13,134 nt of DNA, taken from contig JAQVXV010000020.1 in assembly GCA_028708945.1 (NCBI GenBank), positions 1 to 13,134 on the forward strand. The letters are read 5' to 3'. The position numbers and the translations under genes were made by a program. The notes beneath the pieces were generated by a model. That model was not told the DNA's origin, did no database searches, and worked only from the letters and a program-made list of their open reading frames with translations. This stretch comes from Bacilli bacterium (GTDB lineage: Bacteria > Bacillota_I > Bacilli_A > RF39 > UBA660). Shown here one piece after another: positions 1 to 6,505 of this stretch; the stretch's first letter is position 1, and each line of letters begins with the position of its first letter.

Positions 1-41
1 TATTTTTCATGTTCGTTCATTCTTAATTTTACCTTTCTCAT
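1..41 (-). CDS. Partial IS transposase, N-terminus only
   Basis: The minus strand opens with an ATG at 41 and stays open for 13 codons to the window edge; the peptide begins MRKVKLRMNEHEK. A good ribosome binding site (GAGGTGA on the minus strand, bases 47-53) sits 5 nt upstream of the ATG, and a plausible promoter lies at 61-89. From memory, this opening (basic residues followed by a 'LRMNE.EKY' motif) is typical of ISNCY/IS1202-like DDE transposases, which carry an N-terminal helix-turn-helix; only 13 residues are visible, so the family call is tentative. The neighbouring 22-bp repeats at 75-121 fit an IS end on the 5' side of a transposase gene. A hairpin of GTCAC and GTGAC around the RBS (46-58) could limit its translation. 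Alternative: the start of any other small minus-strand gene. Confidence 0.45.
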   Translation of the reverse strand, partial: MRKVKLRMNEHEK

Positions 42-60
42 GTAAGTCACCTCGTGACAT

Positions 61-89
61 ATTGTATATTATTTTTGAGACATAATCAA
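61..89 (-). promoter_or_regulatory. Putative promoter of the minus-strand transposase
   Basis: Read on the minus strand, TTGATT (84-89) and TACAAT (61-66) are separated by exactly 17 bp, and the start codon at 41 follows a suitable leader. The -35 lies inside the 22-bp IS-end repeat unit at 75-96, so a protein bound to the repeat would also affect transcription. The -35 matches the consensus only at 4 of 6 positions, and in such AT-rich DNA chance matches are common. Confidence 0.35.
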
Positions 90-121
90 AAGTTAATACT
101 TAAGACATTATCATAAGTTAA
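75..121. repeat. Two 22-bp direct repeats, probable IS end
   Basis: Units at 75-96 and 100-121 have a 25-bp period and agree at 19 of 22 positions; both follow the pattern TTxAGACATxATCAxAAGTTAA. A third, inverted unit occurs near the right edge of the window (13015-13036), also with 19 of 22 matches to the first unit. Repeated short sites just upstream of a transposase start are typical of transposase-binding sites in IS ends. The exact outer boundary of the element cannot be fixed from one copy; it probably lies between 121 and the operon promoter at 153. Confidence 0.6.
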
Positions 122-152
122 ACACACAAATACCAGTTTTTTCCAAATATTC

Positions 153-181
153 TTGACAAATAAGATATTATGATATATCAT
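153..181 (+). promoter_or_regulatory. Main operon promoter, sigma-A type
   Basis: A perfect -35 (TTGACA, 153-158) is followed after 17 bp by TATCAT (176-181, 5 of 6 to consensus). Transcription would start near 188, giving a leader of about 22 nt before the small ORF at 210. It is the best promoter in the window and the only convincing one upstream of the fourteen-gene operon; there is no room for another between the leader terminator (ends 363) and the first large gene (389). A 20-bp palindrome covers the -10, suggesting repressor control. Confidence 0.7.
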
Positions 182-185
182 AATA
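166..185. promoter_or_regulatory. Perfect 20-bp palindrome over the -10, candidate operator
   Basis: TATTATGATATATCATAATA is its own exact reverse complement and spans the -10 hexamer (176-181) and part of the spacer. Symmetric sites of this size and place are typical operators for dimeric repressors (TetR, MarR, GntR types). No regulator gene is present in the window, so the cognate protein would be encoded elsewhere. Caution: AT-rich palindromes arise by chance more easily than GC-rich ones, though ten matching half-site positions is long. Confidence 0.55.
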
Positions 186-209
186 AATAAATTTTTAAGG
201 GGGAGAATT

Positions 210-332
210 ATGTTGAATATATTTTTTATGATTTTATATATAATTTTATTAAATATTATATATTGGCTAGTATTAACTAGTAATAGTTTTTTCACCTTAA
301 AATTGCATTATTTTAGAGAAGTGGCTGCTTGA
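210..332 (+). CDS. 40-aa hydrophobic leader peptide or small membrane protein
   Basis: An ATG at 210 follows a very strong RBS (AAGGGGGAG, 197-205) with ideal spacing and lies about 22 nt downstream of the predicted transcription start. The 40-residue product starts MLNIFFMILYII, is almost wholly hydrophobic to residue 22 (one membrane span, no charged residue before K31), and ends with a short polar tail, LHYFREVAA. Its TGA stop (330-332) lies inside the 5' arm of the terminator hairpin that separates it from the operon. This placement suggests a regulatory leader peptide whose translation affects readthrough (inference). Other possibilities are a small membrane protein, a secreted signal-peptide precursor or a RiPP precursor for the operon's radical SAM and ATP-grasp enzymes; the absence of a polar core argues somewhat against the last. 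I do not recognise a family. Confidence 0.6.
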   Translation: MLNIFFMILYIILLNIIYWLVLTSNSFFTLKLHYFREVAA

Positions 333-363
333 TTTCTTGATAGGAATAAGTACCACTTTTTTT
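315..363 (+). terminator. Leader terminator / transcription attenuator
   Basis: A long hairpin can be drawn: 317-324 (AGAAGTGG) pairs with 353-360 (CCACTTTT), 326-330 (TGCTT) with 348-352 (AAGTA), and 332-336 (ATTTC) with 343-347 (GGAAT). That gives about 18 pairs, including G-U wobbles, with single-base bulges at 325 and 331 and a 6-nt loop (337-342). Seven T residues follow the GTGG/CCAC clamp (357-363). It lies 25 nt before the first large gene, downstream of the only good promoter, so all operon transcripts must pass it. The stop codon of the 40-aa ORF (330-332) is in the 5' arm, so a ribosome there would block folding. Confidence 0.75.
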
Positions 364-388
364 AAAAAATATAAGGGGGTAGAAAATT

Positions 389-1906
389 ATGGGTTTACCA
401 AAATCGTTGCAAGTAGTTATTGAACAATATCCAAATTTAGAACATTTTGTTAGAGGTTTGCCTAGTTTAGGTCAAAGACCGGATGGCTTACAATTCACTG
501 ATGAAGTAAAAAAGATTCATAATGCGTTTGAAATCTATGGTAATGGTTTATACGAACTATTAAATGATAAAATTAGAGACATTCCTTCAAAATCTCTAGG
601 AGGTGGTAGTCCAATGAAAACTCCACCATTTCCATTATGTAAAAAAGCATTAATAGATACTATTAGTTTTGATGATTTATCTGAATATCCAATGGCTGCA
701 GGTGATGAATTATCGAGACGGCAAATAGTTGAATATTTAAAAAAAGAAGGTTTTGAGTCCAATGATGGCATAAATGAAGATAATGTAATCTTTACAATGT
801 CTACTACTCAAGCATTTTCTATTATTTCAAGTTTAATTACCAGACCACATGATGTTATTTTAATGACTGGACCTAATTATGGTTTATTCACTTTTGTTCC
901 AGAAAGAACTAATAATGCTGATGTAGAAATTTTACCATTAAGTGAAGATGATAATTGGTATGTTAATCCTGCAAAATTAGAAAGCAGAATAAAAGAAATT
1001 AATAATAATTTAAAGAAGAAATACAAAGAAAAACTACCTTATGTTCCAAGAGTAAGAGCGTTTTTAAATGAGAATCCTCATAATCCACTGGGAAAAGTAA
1101 TGAATAATGAAAACAAAGAAATATTAGAGAGTATTGGAGACGTCTGTTTACAAAATGGTGTATTTGTAATTGATGACCTCATTTATCGTGATTTAACTTT
1201 TGATAGAAATAATTTAGCTTTGCCAATGGGTACATACTCAAAATATTTTGATAATACAATATCATTATTAGGATTATCAAAGGGTTATGGTCTAGCTGGT
1301 ATTCGTGCAGGTATGGTTGTTGCTAATCCAATTATTATTAGGGGTATAAGAAATTATATATTTCAAACAATGGATTCATCTCCGGTGTTACAAGGAAAAG
1401 CATTAGCAAGTGCTTTTAATTCAAGTGATGAGAGATATAATGAGTATAATAAATATTTTAATCCAATAATTGATGAATATAAATATCGTTTAGAATTGTT
1501 AAAAAGTTTAGTAGAGGGTATTGATAGTATTAAAGACTCAGAAAATAGACTTAAAATAGAGACAGATATAAGAGAATTAATAACAGGCGATTTAAATTTG
1601 AAACATACTTTAGAGGGTATTCCAGACGTTCATATTGCAAATAGAACAATGCCAGATGCAGGCTTCTTTGTACTCTTAGATTTTACAAATCTTAAAAATA
1701 AAGAAAGTGATAAAAGAGTTATAACAAATGAATTAGAACTTTTAAGATATATGTATGAAACAGAAAAAATTAAGTTGATATTAGGGCAGTCTATATCTTG
1801 GTCTAATCCAGAACAATTAATAGGTAGAGTAACAACAGCAGTCCAAAAAGATGATATGGTTAATTTCATTGGTTCAATGAATAAAACTCTAAGAAAGTTA
1901 AGATAA
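389..1906 (+). CDS. PLP-dependent class I/II aminotransferase
   Basis: A 505-residue fold-type I PLP enzyme, longer than the usual ~390-430 residues of class I aminotransferases. Visible landmarks in the expected order: the NPHNPLG motif (residues 229-235, the NPxNPxG substrate/PLP segment), the PLP-ring aspartate with the following tyrosine in IDDLIY (D263, Y266), and the Schiff-base lysine in LGLSKGYGLAGIRAG (K298). The extra length is mainly at the N-terminus (about 80 residues before the GGGSP segment) and in a charged helical stretch around residues 350-420. It would catalyse transamination or a related alpha/beta-carbon reaction on an amino acid; the substrate cannot be read from sequence. 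RBS AAGGGGGT lies at 373-380. It is first in the operon and is followed after 9 nt by an ATP-grasp ligase, suggesting that it supplies or consumes the ligase's amino acid. Large decarboxylating relatives such as aspartate 4-decarboxylase are possible, but I see no specific signature. Confidence 0.85.
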   Translation: MGLPKSLQVVIEQYPNLEHFVRGLPSLGQRPDGLQFTDEVKKIHNAFEIYGNGLYELLNDKIRDIPSKSLGGGSPMKTPPFPLCKKALIDTISFDDLSEYPMAAGDELSRRQIVEYLKKEGFESNDGINEDNVIFTMSTTQAFSIISSLITRPHDVILMTGPNYGLFTFVPERTNNADVEILPLSEDDNWYVNPAKLESRIKEINNNLKKKYKEKLPYVPRVRAFLNENPHNPLGKVMNNENKEILESIGDVCLQNGVFVIDDLIYRDLTFDRNNLALPMGTYSKYFDNTISLLGLSKGYGLAGIRAGMVVANPIIIRGIRNYIFQTMDSSPVLQGKALASAFNSSDERYNEYNKYFNPIIDEYKYRLELLKSLVEGIDSIKDSENRLKIETDIRELITGDLNLKHTLEGIPDVHIANRTMPDAGFFVLLDFTNLKNKESDKRVITNELELLRYMYETEKIKLILGQSISWSNPEQLIGRVTTAVQKDDMVNFIGSMNKTLRKLR

Positions 1907-1915
1907 GGTGTTAAC

Positions 1916-2839
1916 ATGAAAAAGGTTGGAATAGTATCATGTGACAAATGGATTAACAAGATTAAAGAGGATTTATATTTAAATAAGGAATTAATATCAT
2001 TAGGAATAAACTCAAATTTAATTTCTTGGGAAGATCAATCTATTGATTATTCAGAATATGACTGTTTAATAGTTAGGTCTATATGGGGTTATCAAGATAA
2101 ATTAGAAAAATTTTATGAATGGTTAGAGCAAATAAAACAAAATCAAATTCGACTTTTTAATACCCCAGAAATAATAGAAAGTAATATAAGAAAAGATGTT
2201 CAATTTAGTATTTTAAAAAAACACAATATATCTGTTGTTAAAACTGAATTCATATATGAAAAACATTTATTTGGTAATATTAGTTCTTCAGTATTAGAAG
2301 TTATGAAAAAACAATTTGTTGATACAAAATTATTTGTAGTTAAACCAATCATATCTGGAAGTGGTAATAATACTTATTTAGTTGATTTAGAGGGTTACAG
2401 TATTAGACCTAATAATGTCCGAATTGAAGAATTAGATACACTATTTAATGGTATAATTATGGAACAGAATAATGGCTTGATGATACAACCTTTTATTAGT
2501 GAAATAGACAATGGGGAAATATCTTGCGTATTTATAGAAGGACAAAATACTCACAATATAAGACGTTATCCCTCTGTATTTCATGAAAAGAAAAAACAAC
2601 AATTAGAAACAAGTCTATCTTCTGATATTTTGGAATTAGCAAAGCAAGTTGAAGCTATAACAGAATACAATGGTTATTTATATATGAGAGTAGATATGGT
2701 AGAACAAAATGGAAAACTAGTAGTAATGGAAGTAGAATTAACAGAGCCAGATTTATTAACTAGATATATGTCAGATGAAATAAGAGAACCAGTTATTAAA
2801 ACATTTGCTAAAAGAATTGAGAAGAGACTAGTAAGGTAG
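1916..2839 (+). CDS. ATP-grasp ligase, cycloserine-ligase (DcsG)-like
   Basis: A 307-residue ATP-grasp protein. The N-terminal part has WEDQSIDYSEYDCLIVRSIW (about 38-57) and then GYQ, F..WL and N.P, the pattern I know from the family that includes DcsG (O-ureido-serine cyclo-ligase of D-cycloserine synthesis) and RimK-like relatives. The ATP-binding lysine is in FVVKPIISGSG (K143), and the metal-binding end is VMEVELTEPDLL (E272, E274), a close match to the family's 'lElElieP'. The reaction would be ATP-dependent activation of a carboxylate as acyl phosphate, then attack by an amine or other nucleophile. The start ATG follows AAGGTG, which overlaps the stop of the aminotransferase gene, so the two are probably coupled. 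The product cannot be deduced: an amide, a peptide-like bond or a ring closure are all possible. Confidence 0.75.
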   Translation: MKKVGIVSCDKWINKIKEDLYLNKELISLGINSNLISWEDQSIDYSEYDCLIVRSIWGYQDKLEKFYEWLEQIKQNQIRLFNTPEIIESNIRKDVQFSILKKHNISVVKTEFIYEKHLFGNISSSVLEVMKKQFVDTKLFVVKPIISGSGNNTYLVDLEGYSIRPNNVRIEELDTLFNGIIMEQNNGLMIQPFISEIDNGEISCVFIEGQNTHNIRRYPSVFHEKKKQQLETSLSSDILELAKQVEAITEYNGYLYMRVDMVEQNGKLVVMEVELTEPDLLTRYMSDEIREPVIKTFAKRIEKRLVR

Positions 2840-2849
2840 GTGAAAAATA

Positions 2850-3623
2850 GTGGATAAAGAACAACTAAATGAAATTATTAAAAAATATTACAATTATGAT
2901 GATATGTTAAAATACAAGTATAAAATTGATAAAGATAAAAATTATAATGCAATAATAATTGCTCCAACGTGGAGACCAGAGTTTGTATTTGATAAAAAAT
3001 CCTTTGAAACAGTAGAATTAAAGCGTGGTAGAGGAATTGAAACTTATGATATTTTGGGAGAAAATAAAGCATATCTATTTATGCGTATTGGGAAAGGAGT
3101 GACTTCTATATACGATAATATGTTGCTCTTAGGTAATTACGAATGTCCATTTATTTTTATTGGTTCAGCAGGAAGTTTAAAACAAGAAATAATTCCAGGT
3201 GACATTTTAGTTCCTTCCATTTCAATTGCTAGTGCAGAGTCTTCAACACTATTTGATAATAGATTTAATTCAGATAATTATAAGAATACGTTCCCATCAG
3301 ATGAACATATGTTAAAAACTGTCCATGAGATTTGTTTATCATTAGGTTATGATTTAAAAACAGGTACAGTATTATCTATAAATTCAATAATTGGTGAATA
3401 CTTTCATCTTGATGATATTATTAGACTAGGTTATGACGCTATTGAACAAGAAACTGCTGCATTTAATCATTGTTTACAAATTTTAGAAAAAGCAGGTATT
3501 CCATTATTGTGCATTTCAGATAATTCTTTACAGGGTAGTCATTACAATGAACCATTTGAAAATAAAGAAAGGTATTTAGAAACGAGAGAAAAGAAATTAG
3601 AGAAAATTATTAGTAGAATATAA
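2850..3623 (+). CDS. Nucleoside phosphorylase/nucleosidase-family protein
   Basis: A 257-residue protein that starts at GTG 2850, 6 nt after AGGTGA (2838-2843). It carries hallmarks of the purine nucleoside phosphorylase / MTA-SAH nucleosidase (PNP/UDP) fold: the phosphate/ribose-site glycine turn IGSAGSL (residues 104-110) followed by GDILVPS, the ribose-binding segment AIEQETAAF (E199, E201; compare the family's 'EMEtaa'), and the late catalytic aspartate in CISDNS (D224). It would cleave an N-glycosidic bond of a purine (or related) nucleoside, with phosphate or water. The first ~90 residues are more divergent, so the substrate may be unusual. In this operon it might release ribose-1-phosphate or a base from a pathway nucleoside, or clear 5'-deoxyadenosine formed by the radical SAM enzyme (inference). 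Cytoplasmic; no signal or membrane segment. Confidence 0.75.
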   Translation: MDKEQLNEIIKKYYNYDDMLKYKYKIDKDKNYNAIIIAPTWRPEFVFDKKSFETVELKRGRGIETYDILGENKAYLFMRIGKGVTSIYDNMLLLGNYECPFIFIGSAGSLKQEIIPGDILVPSISIASAESSTLFDNRFNSDNYKNTFPSDEHMLKTVHEICLSLGYDLKTGTVLSINSIIGEYFHLDDIIRLGYDAIEQETAAFNHCLQILEKAGIPLLCISDNSLQGSHYNEPFENKERYLETREKKLEKIISRI

Positions 3624-3635
3624 ATGGGGGTTAAT

Positions 3636-4895
3636 ATGAAAAAGTGTTTATTATTTTTTGATGAAGCTGAATCAACATTGGGGCATACTTTATTTAATAG
3701 AAATGATATAAATTTTGTTTTATTAAGAACGACAAAGAATCTAAAGTATTTAACAGAAAAATATTTGGAAAAAACTAAAAACTATAATTCTTTTGTAGTA
3801 GATTATAATGTCCCTTTAGAAATGGAAGTTGCTAGATTCAAAATTTTTCTTCAAGAAAAGGGTATTAATATAACTCATTTCTATAATGACTCAGAATATT
3901 ATCAAGAGTTTGCTAATTGCTTTGCTCGTGAATTAGGATTACCTGCACTTTCAGAAGAACAAATTAGATGGGTACGGGATAAAGTTGATATGAAAGATAA
4001 TTTTCGTTCTGTTGGCTTAAAAACAGTTGATTATCAAGCAGTTGAAAGTTTTGATGATGTAAGACAATTTTTTCTTTCACAAAATGGGAAACCAATTATA
4101 TTTAAACCAAGAAGAGGAATGAATAGCATAGAAACTTACAAAGTAGATTCAATAGAACAAATTGATGAACTTCCTGTTGAAATGAAAAAAGGAAAGTACA
4201 TGGTAGAGGAATTTTGTTTTGATAAAGAGTGGTCTATTGAGAGTTTAGTCCAAGATGGTAAAGTTATAGATTCATATGTTACATACATACCTAATCCTAC
4301 TATATGGGCTGCTATTGATAATAAATTAAATTGTCACATGACAACTCCAGAAGTTCCAAAACATTTTAAATTTGTACCTAAAGAACTGATACAACAAATA
4401 GTAGATGGTATGAAATTAAAAAATGGTGCTATGACAATAGAAATATTTGTAGATCAAAATGGAAATGTTATGCCAAGTGAATTAGGTTGGCGATTGCCAG
4501 GCTGTCAAGCAACATTAAATCATAGTTTATCGTATGGATTTGATATGTATAATACTCTTATAGATATTATGATAGGGAATAAAATTAAATTAGATTATAG
4601 TTACCCAATTCGTTGTGTTGGTGATTTATATTTACCTAACAAAGAGGGATTAGTTACTTCTATGACTTCTTTGGAAGACTTGTTAACAATGGATGGTGTA
4701 ATTGGTGGAGAAATGTTTGCACAAGTTGGGAAAGAGCAAGTGAAACGTAGAGTTGGTAATGACTCATCTGGATGGGTACAAGTTTTAGGAAGAACAACAG
4801 AAGAAACAGAAGCAAAAATGCAAAACGTATTTGATAATTTTAATTTAGAAGTAGAAACACAATTGGTAAAAAAATATAAAGAAAGATTAAGATAA
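3636..4895 (+). CDS. ATP-grasp carboxylate-amine ligase
   Basis: A 419-residue ATP-grasp enzyme of the type found in carbamoyl-phosphate-synthase-like and L-amino-acid (dipeptide) ligases. An N-terminal domain of about 110 residues precedes the ATP-grasp core, which starts near VRDKVDMKDNFRSVGLKT. Landmarks are K157 in IIFKPRRGMNS, the acidic metal ligands E269 (MTIEIF) and E282, and the downstream ELGWRLPG. The last ~110 residues form the C-terminal domain usual in this group. It would join a carboxylate to an amine (peptide-like bond) with ATP. An in-frame ATG exists 12 nt earlier (3624), but the RBS GGGGG (3626-3630) overlaps it and is well spaced for 3636, so 3636 is the better start. It shows no close similarity to the other ATP-grasp at 1916, so the operon has two different ligation steps. 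Confidence 0.75.
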   Translation: MKKCLLFFDEAESTLGHTLFNRNDINFVLLRTTKNLKYLTEKYLEKTKNYNSFVVDYNVPLEMEVARFKIFLQEKGINITHFYNDSEYYQEFANCFARELGLPALSEEQIRWVRDKVDMKDNFRSVGLKTVDYQAVESFDDVRQFFLSQNGKPIIFKPRRGMNSIETYKVDSIEQIDELPVEMKKGKYMVEEFCFDKEWSIESLVQDGKVIDSYVTYIPNPTIWAAIDNKLNCHMTTPEVPKHFKFVPKELIQQIVDGMKLKNGAMTIEIFVDQNGNVMPSELGWRLPGCQATLNHSLSYGFDMYNTLIDIMIGNKIKLDYSYPIRCVGDLYLPNKEGLVTSMTSLEDLLTMDGVIGGEMFAQVGKEQVKRRVGNDSSGWVQVLGRTTEETEAKMQNVFDNFNLEVETQLVKKYKERLR

Positions 4896-4909
4896 AAGGA
4901 GAAAAAAAT

Positions 4910-5689
4910 ATGAAAAAAAATAGTAAATTATTTTTAATACTAACTGCTATCGTATTAGTATTAACAGGTTGTAGTTCAAAAAACTTGCCAAAAATAGAAA
5001 GTCTATCTGACCTTGAAAATAAAAAGGTTGGAATATATACAGGTTCAGAATATGATACAATTTTAAAAGATAAGGTATCAAGTGCTATACCAGCCTATTA
5101 CAATAATTATAGTGATCAAATATCAGCACTTAAATCTGGCAAAATAGATGGATTTTTAACTGATGAACCATTAGCAAAAGAAATGATAAAGAATAATGAT
5201 GACATAAAATATTTAGATAAATTTTTTACTACTGATAGTTATGCGTTTGCCATTAATCCAAAATTAACAGATTTACAAGAACAAGTGAATACGGTTATTA
5301 ATCAAATGAAACAGGATGGAACATTAGATAAAATTGCAGATAAGTGGATGGGTGAAGCTGAATCTAAAAAGGTATTACCAAATTATAATTATGATACTAG
5401 TAAAGGAACAATTAAATTTGCTACTGTATCTGGATCTGCACCATTTGCATACATAAAGGACAACAAAAATGTAGGTTATGATATAGAGGTAATAATGTAT
5501 ATAGCAAAAGAATTAAATTATAAATTAGAAATTACAGAAATGTCATGGGAGGGAGTTTTACCGGCGATAGCTTCTGGTAAAATGGACATGGCAGGTTGTT
5601 CTATCATTGTTACAGAAGAAAGGTTAAAATCTGTATTGTTCTCAGAAGCGAATTTTACAGGTGGAATTGTAGTTGTAGTTAGAAAATAA
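4910..5689 (+). CDS. Amino-acid ABC transporter lipoprotein, permuted binding domain
   Basis: A 259-residue solute-binding protein with a lipoprotein signal peptide: KK at the start, a hydrophobic core and lipobox LTGC (C21), so it is anchored on the outer face of the membrane. The family 3 (polar amino acid) binding domain is present, but its halves are in the reverse of the usual order. Residues 31-148 (SLSDLENKKVGIYTGS to TLDKIADKWMG) match what is normally the second half; residues 166-259 (GTIKFATVSGSAPFAYI, VGYDIEV, WEGVLPAIASGKMDMA, ITEER-like) match what is normally the first half. As I recall, the same order occurs in some Bacillota binding-domain/permease fusions, so it may be a trimmed relative of those. 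The RBS AAGGAG is well placed, and permease and ATPase genes follow directly. It likely binds an amino acid or close analogue; ligand unknown. Confidence 0.8.
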   Translation: MKKNSKLFLILTAIVLVLTGCSSKNLPKIESLSDLENKKVGIYTGSEYDTILKDKVSSAIPAYYNNYSDQISALKSGKIDGFLTDEPLAKEMIKNNDDIKYLDKFFTTDSYAFAINPKLTDLQEQVNTVINQMKQDGTLDKIADKWMGEAESKKVLPNYNYDTSKGTIKFATVSGSAPFAYIKDNKNVGYDIEVIMYIAKELNYKLEITEMSWEGVLPAIASGKMDMAGCSIIVTEERLKSVLFSEANFTGGIVVVVRK

Positions 5690-5704
5690 AAAGTGGGGAT
5701 GTTT

Positions 5705-6505
5705 ATGAAAAATAAAAATAATAAAAGAATTATTTCAATTATTATTAGTGCTTTAATTGTATTGTTAATTTTATTATTGATAATATTTTATAAAGATAAT
5801 ATTATCAATTTTTTGAATAATTTAAAAATTAGTTTTTCAAGAACTTTGCTTGAAGAAAAAAGATATGAGTTGATTTTTAAAGGATTAAAGATGACACTTA
5901 TTTTATCTTTGTTATCTATTATTTTTGGTACAATATTAGGTGGAATAATTTGTTATTTGGGTAAATGCAAAATCAAAATACTATATAAATTATCAAAAAT
6001 GTTTATAAGTTTAATACAGGGAACACCACTTCCAGTTTTGCTTTTAATATTTTATTATGTGATATTTGGAGACATAGACATTAATCCTATGTTAGTTGGG
6101 ATAATAACTTTTTCTATATATTTTTCAGCTTATGTATCAGAAATATTAAGAGCTAGTCTTGAATCAATAAATAAATCTCAAATAATAGCTGCCTATTCTT
6201 TAGGATTTACAAAAATACAAACAATTAAATATATATTTTTACCACAAGCATTATCTTATATATTACCTACTTATAGAAATGAAGTTGTATCTTTAATCAA
6301 ATTAACTTCTATTGGTGGTTATATTTCCATATTTGAATTAACAAAGGCTTCTGATGTCATAAGAAATAGAACTTATGAGGCTTTCTTCCCATTAGTTTTT
6401 ACTGCCATTATCTATTTTCTTATATGTAAAATGGTAGGTTATATTTTAGATTTCATCAATAAGAAAGTTGATCCACGATTAAATAAACGAAAGTTGGTGA
6501 AATAA
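5705..6505 (+). CDS. Amino-acid ABC transporter permease
   Basis: A 266-residue integral membrane protein of the His/Glu/Gln/Arg permease family. Hydrophobic segments are visible near residues 5-26, 56-81, 95-117, 126-145 and 232-254, and the cytoplasmic EAA-type loop (SQIIAAYSLGFTKIQTIKY then FLPQAL) that docks on the ATPase is clear, although the first E of EAA is replaced by I. It forms the channel for the ligand delivered by the preceding lipoprotein. In-frame starts at 5693 (GTG) and 5699 (ATG) exist, but the RBS GTGGGG (5693-5698) coincides with the first and abuts the second and is best spaced for ATG 5705. The stop overlaps the start of the ATPase gene (TAATG), so the two are translationally coupled. 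A single permease gene implies a homodimer. Confidence 0.88.
   Translation: MKNKNNKRIISIIISALIVLLILLLIIFYKDNIINFLNNLKISFSRTLLEEKRYELIFKGLKMTLILSLLSIIFGTILGGIICYLGKCKIKILYKLSKMFISLIQGTPLPVLLLIFYYVIFGDIDINPMLVGIITFSIYFSAYVSEILRASLESINKSQIIAAYSLGFTKIQTIKYIFLPQALSYILPTYRNEVVSLIKLTSIGGYISIFELTKASDVIRNRTYEAFFPLVFTAIIYFLICKMVGYILDFINKKVDPRLNKRKLVK

Noticed and set aside
86..295. Minus-strand open frame of 69 codons across the leader region
   Set aside because: It overlaps the promoter, palindrome and small ORF, is low-complexity (I, N, K, L, F) as expected of AT-rich DNA, and has no convincing RBS.
210..332. Small ORF as a RiPP precursor for the radical SAM and ATP-grasp enzymes
   Set aside because: The peptide is mostly a membrane-type hydrophobic stretch with no Cys, Ser/Thr-rich or repeated core, and its stop codon is built into the attenuator, which fits a leader peptide better. 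Not excluded outright.
188..388. T-box or other known riboswitch in the leader
   Set aside because: I looked for the T-box sequence (GGUGGNACCGCG-like), SAM, purine, TPP and lysine elements and saw none. The leader before the small ORF is only ~22 nt, too short for a typical aptamer.
535..1959. Minus-strand open frames inside the aminotransferase gene (535-771 and 1630-1959)
   Set aside because: They lie opposite a gene with clear catalytic motifs and show no recognisable domain; they are shadows.
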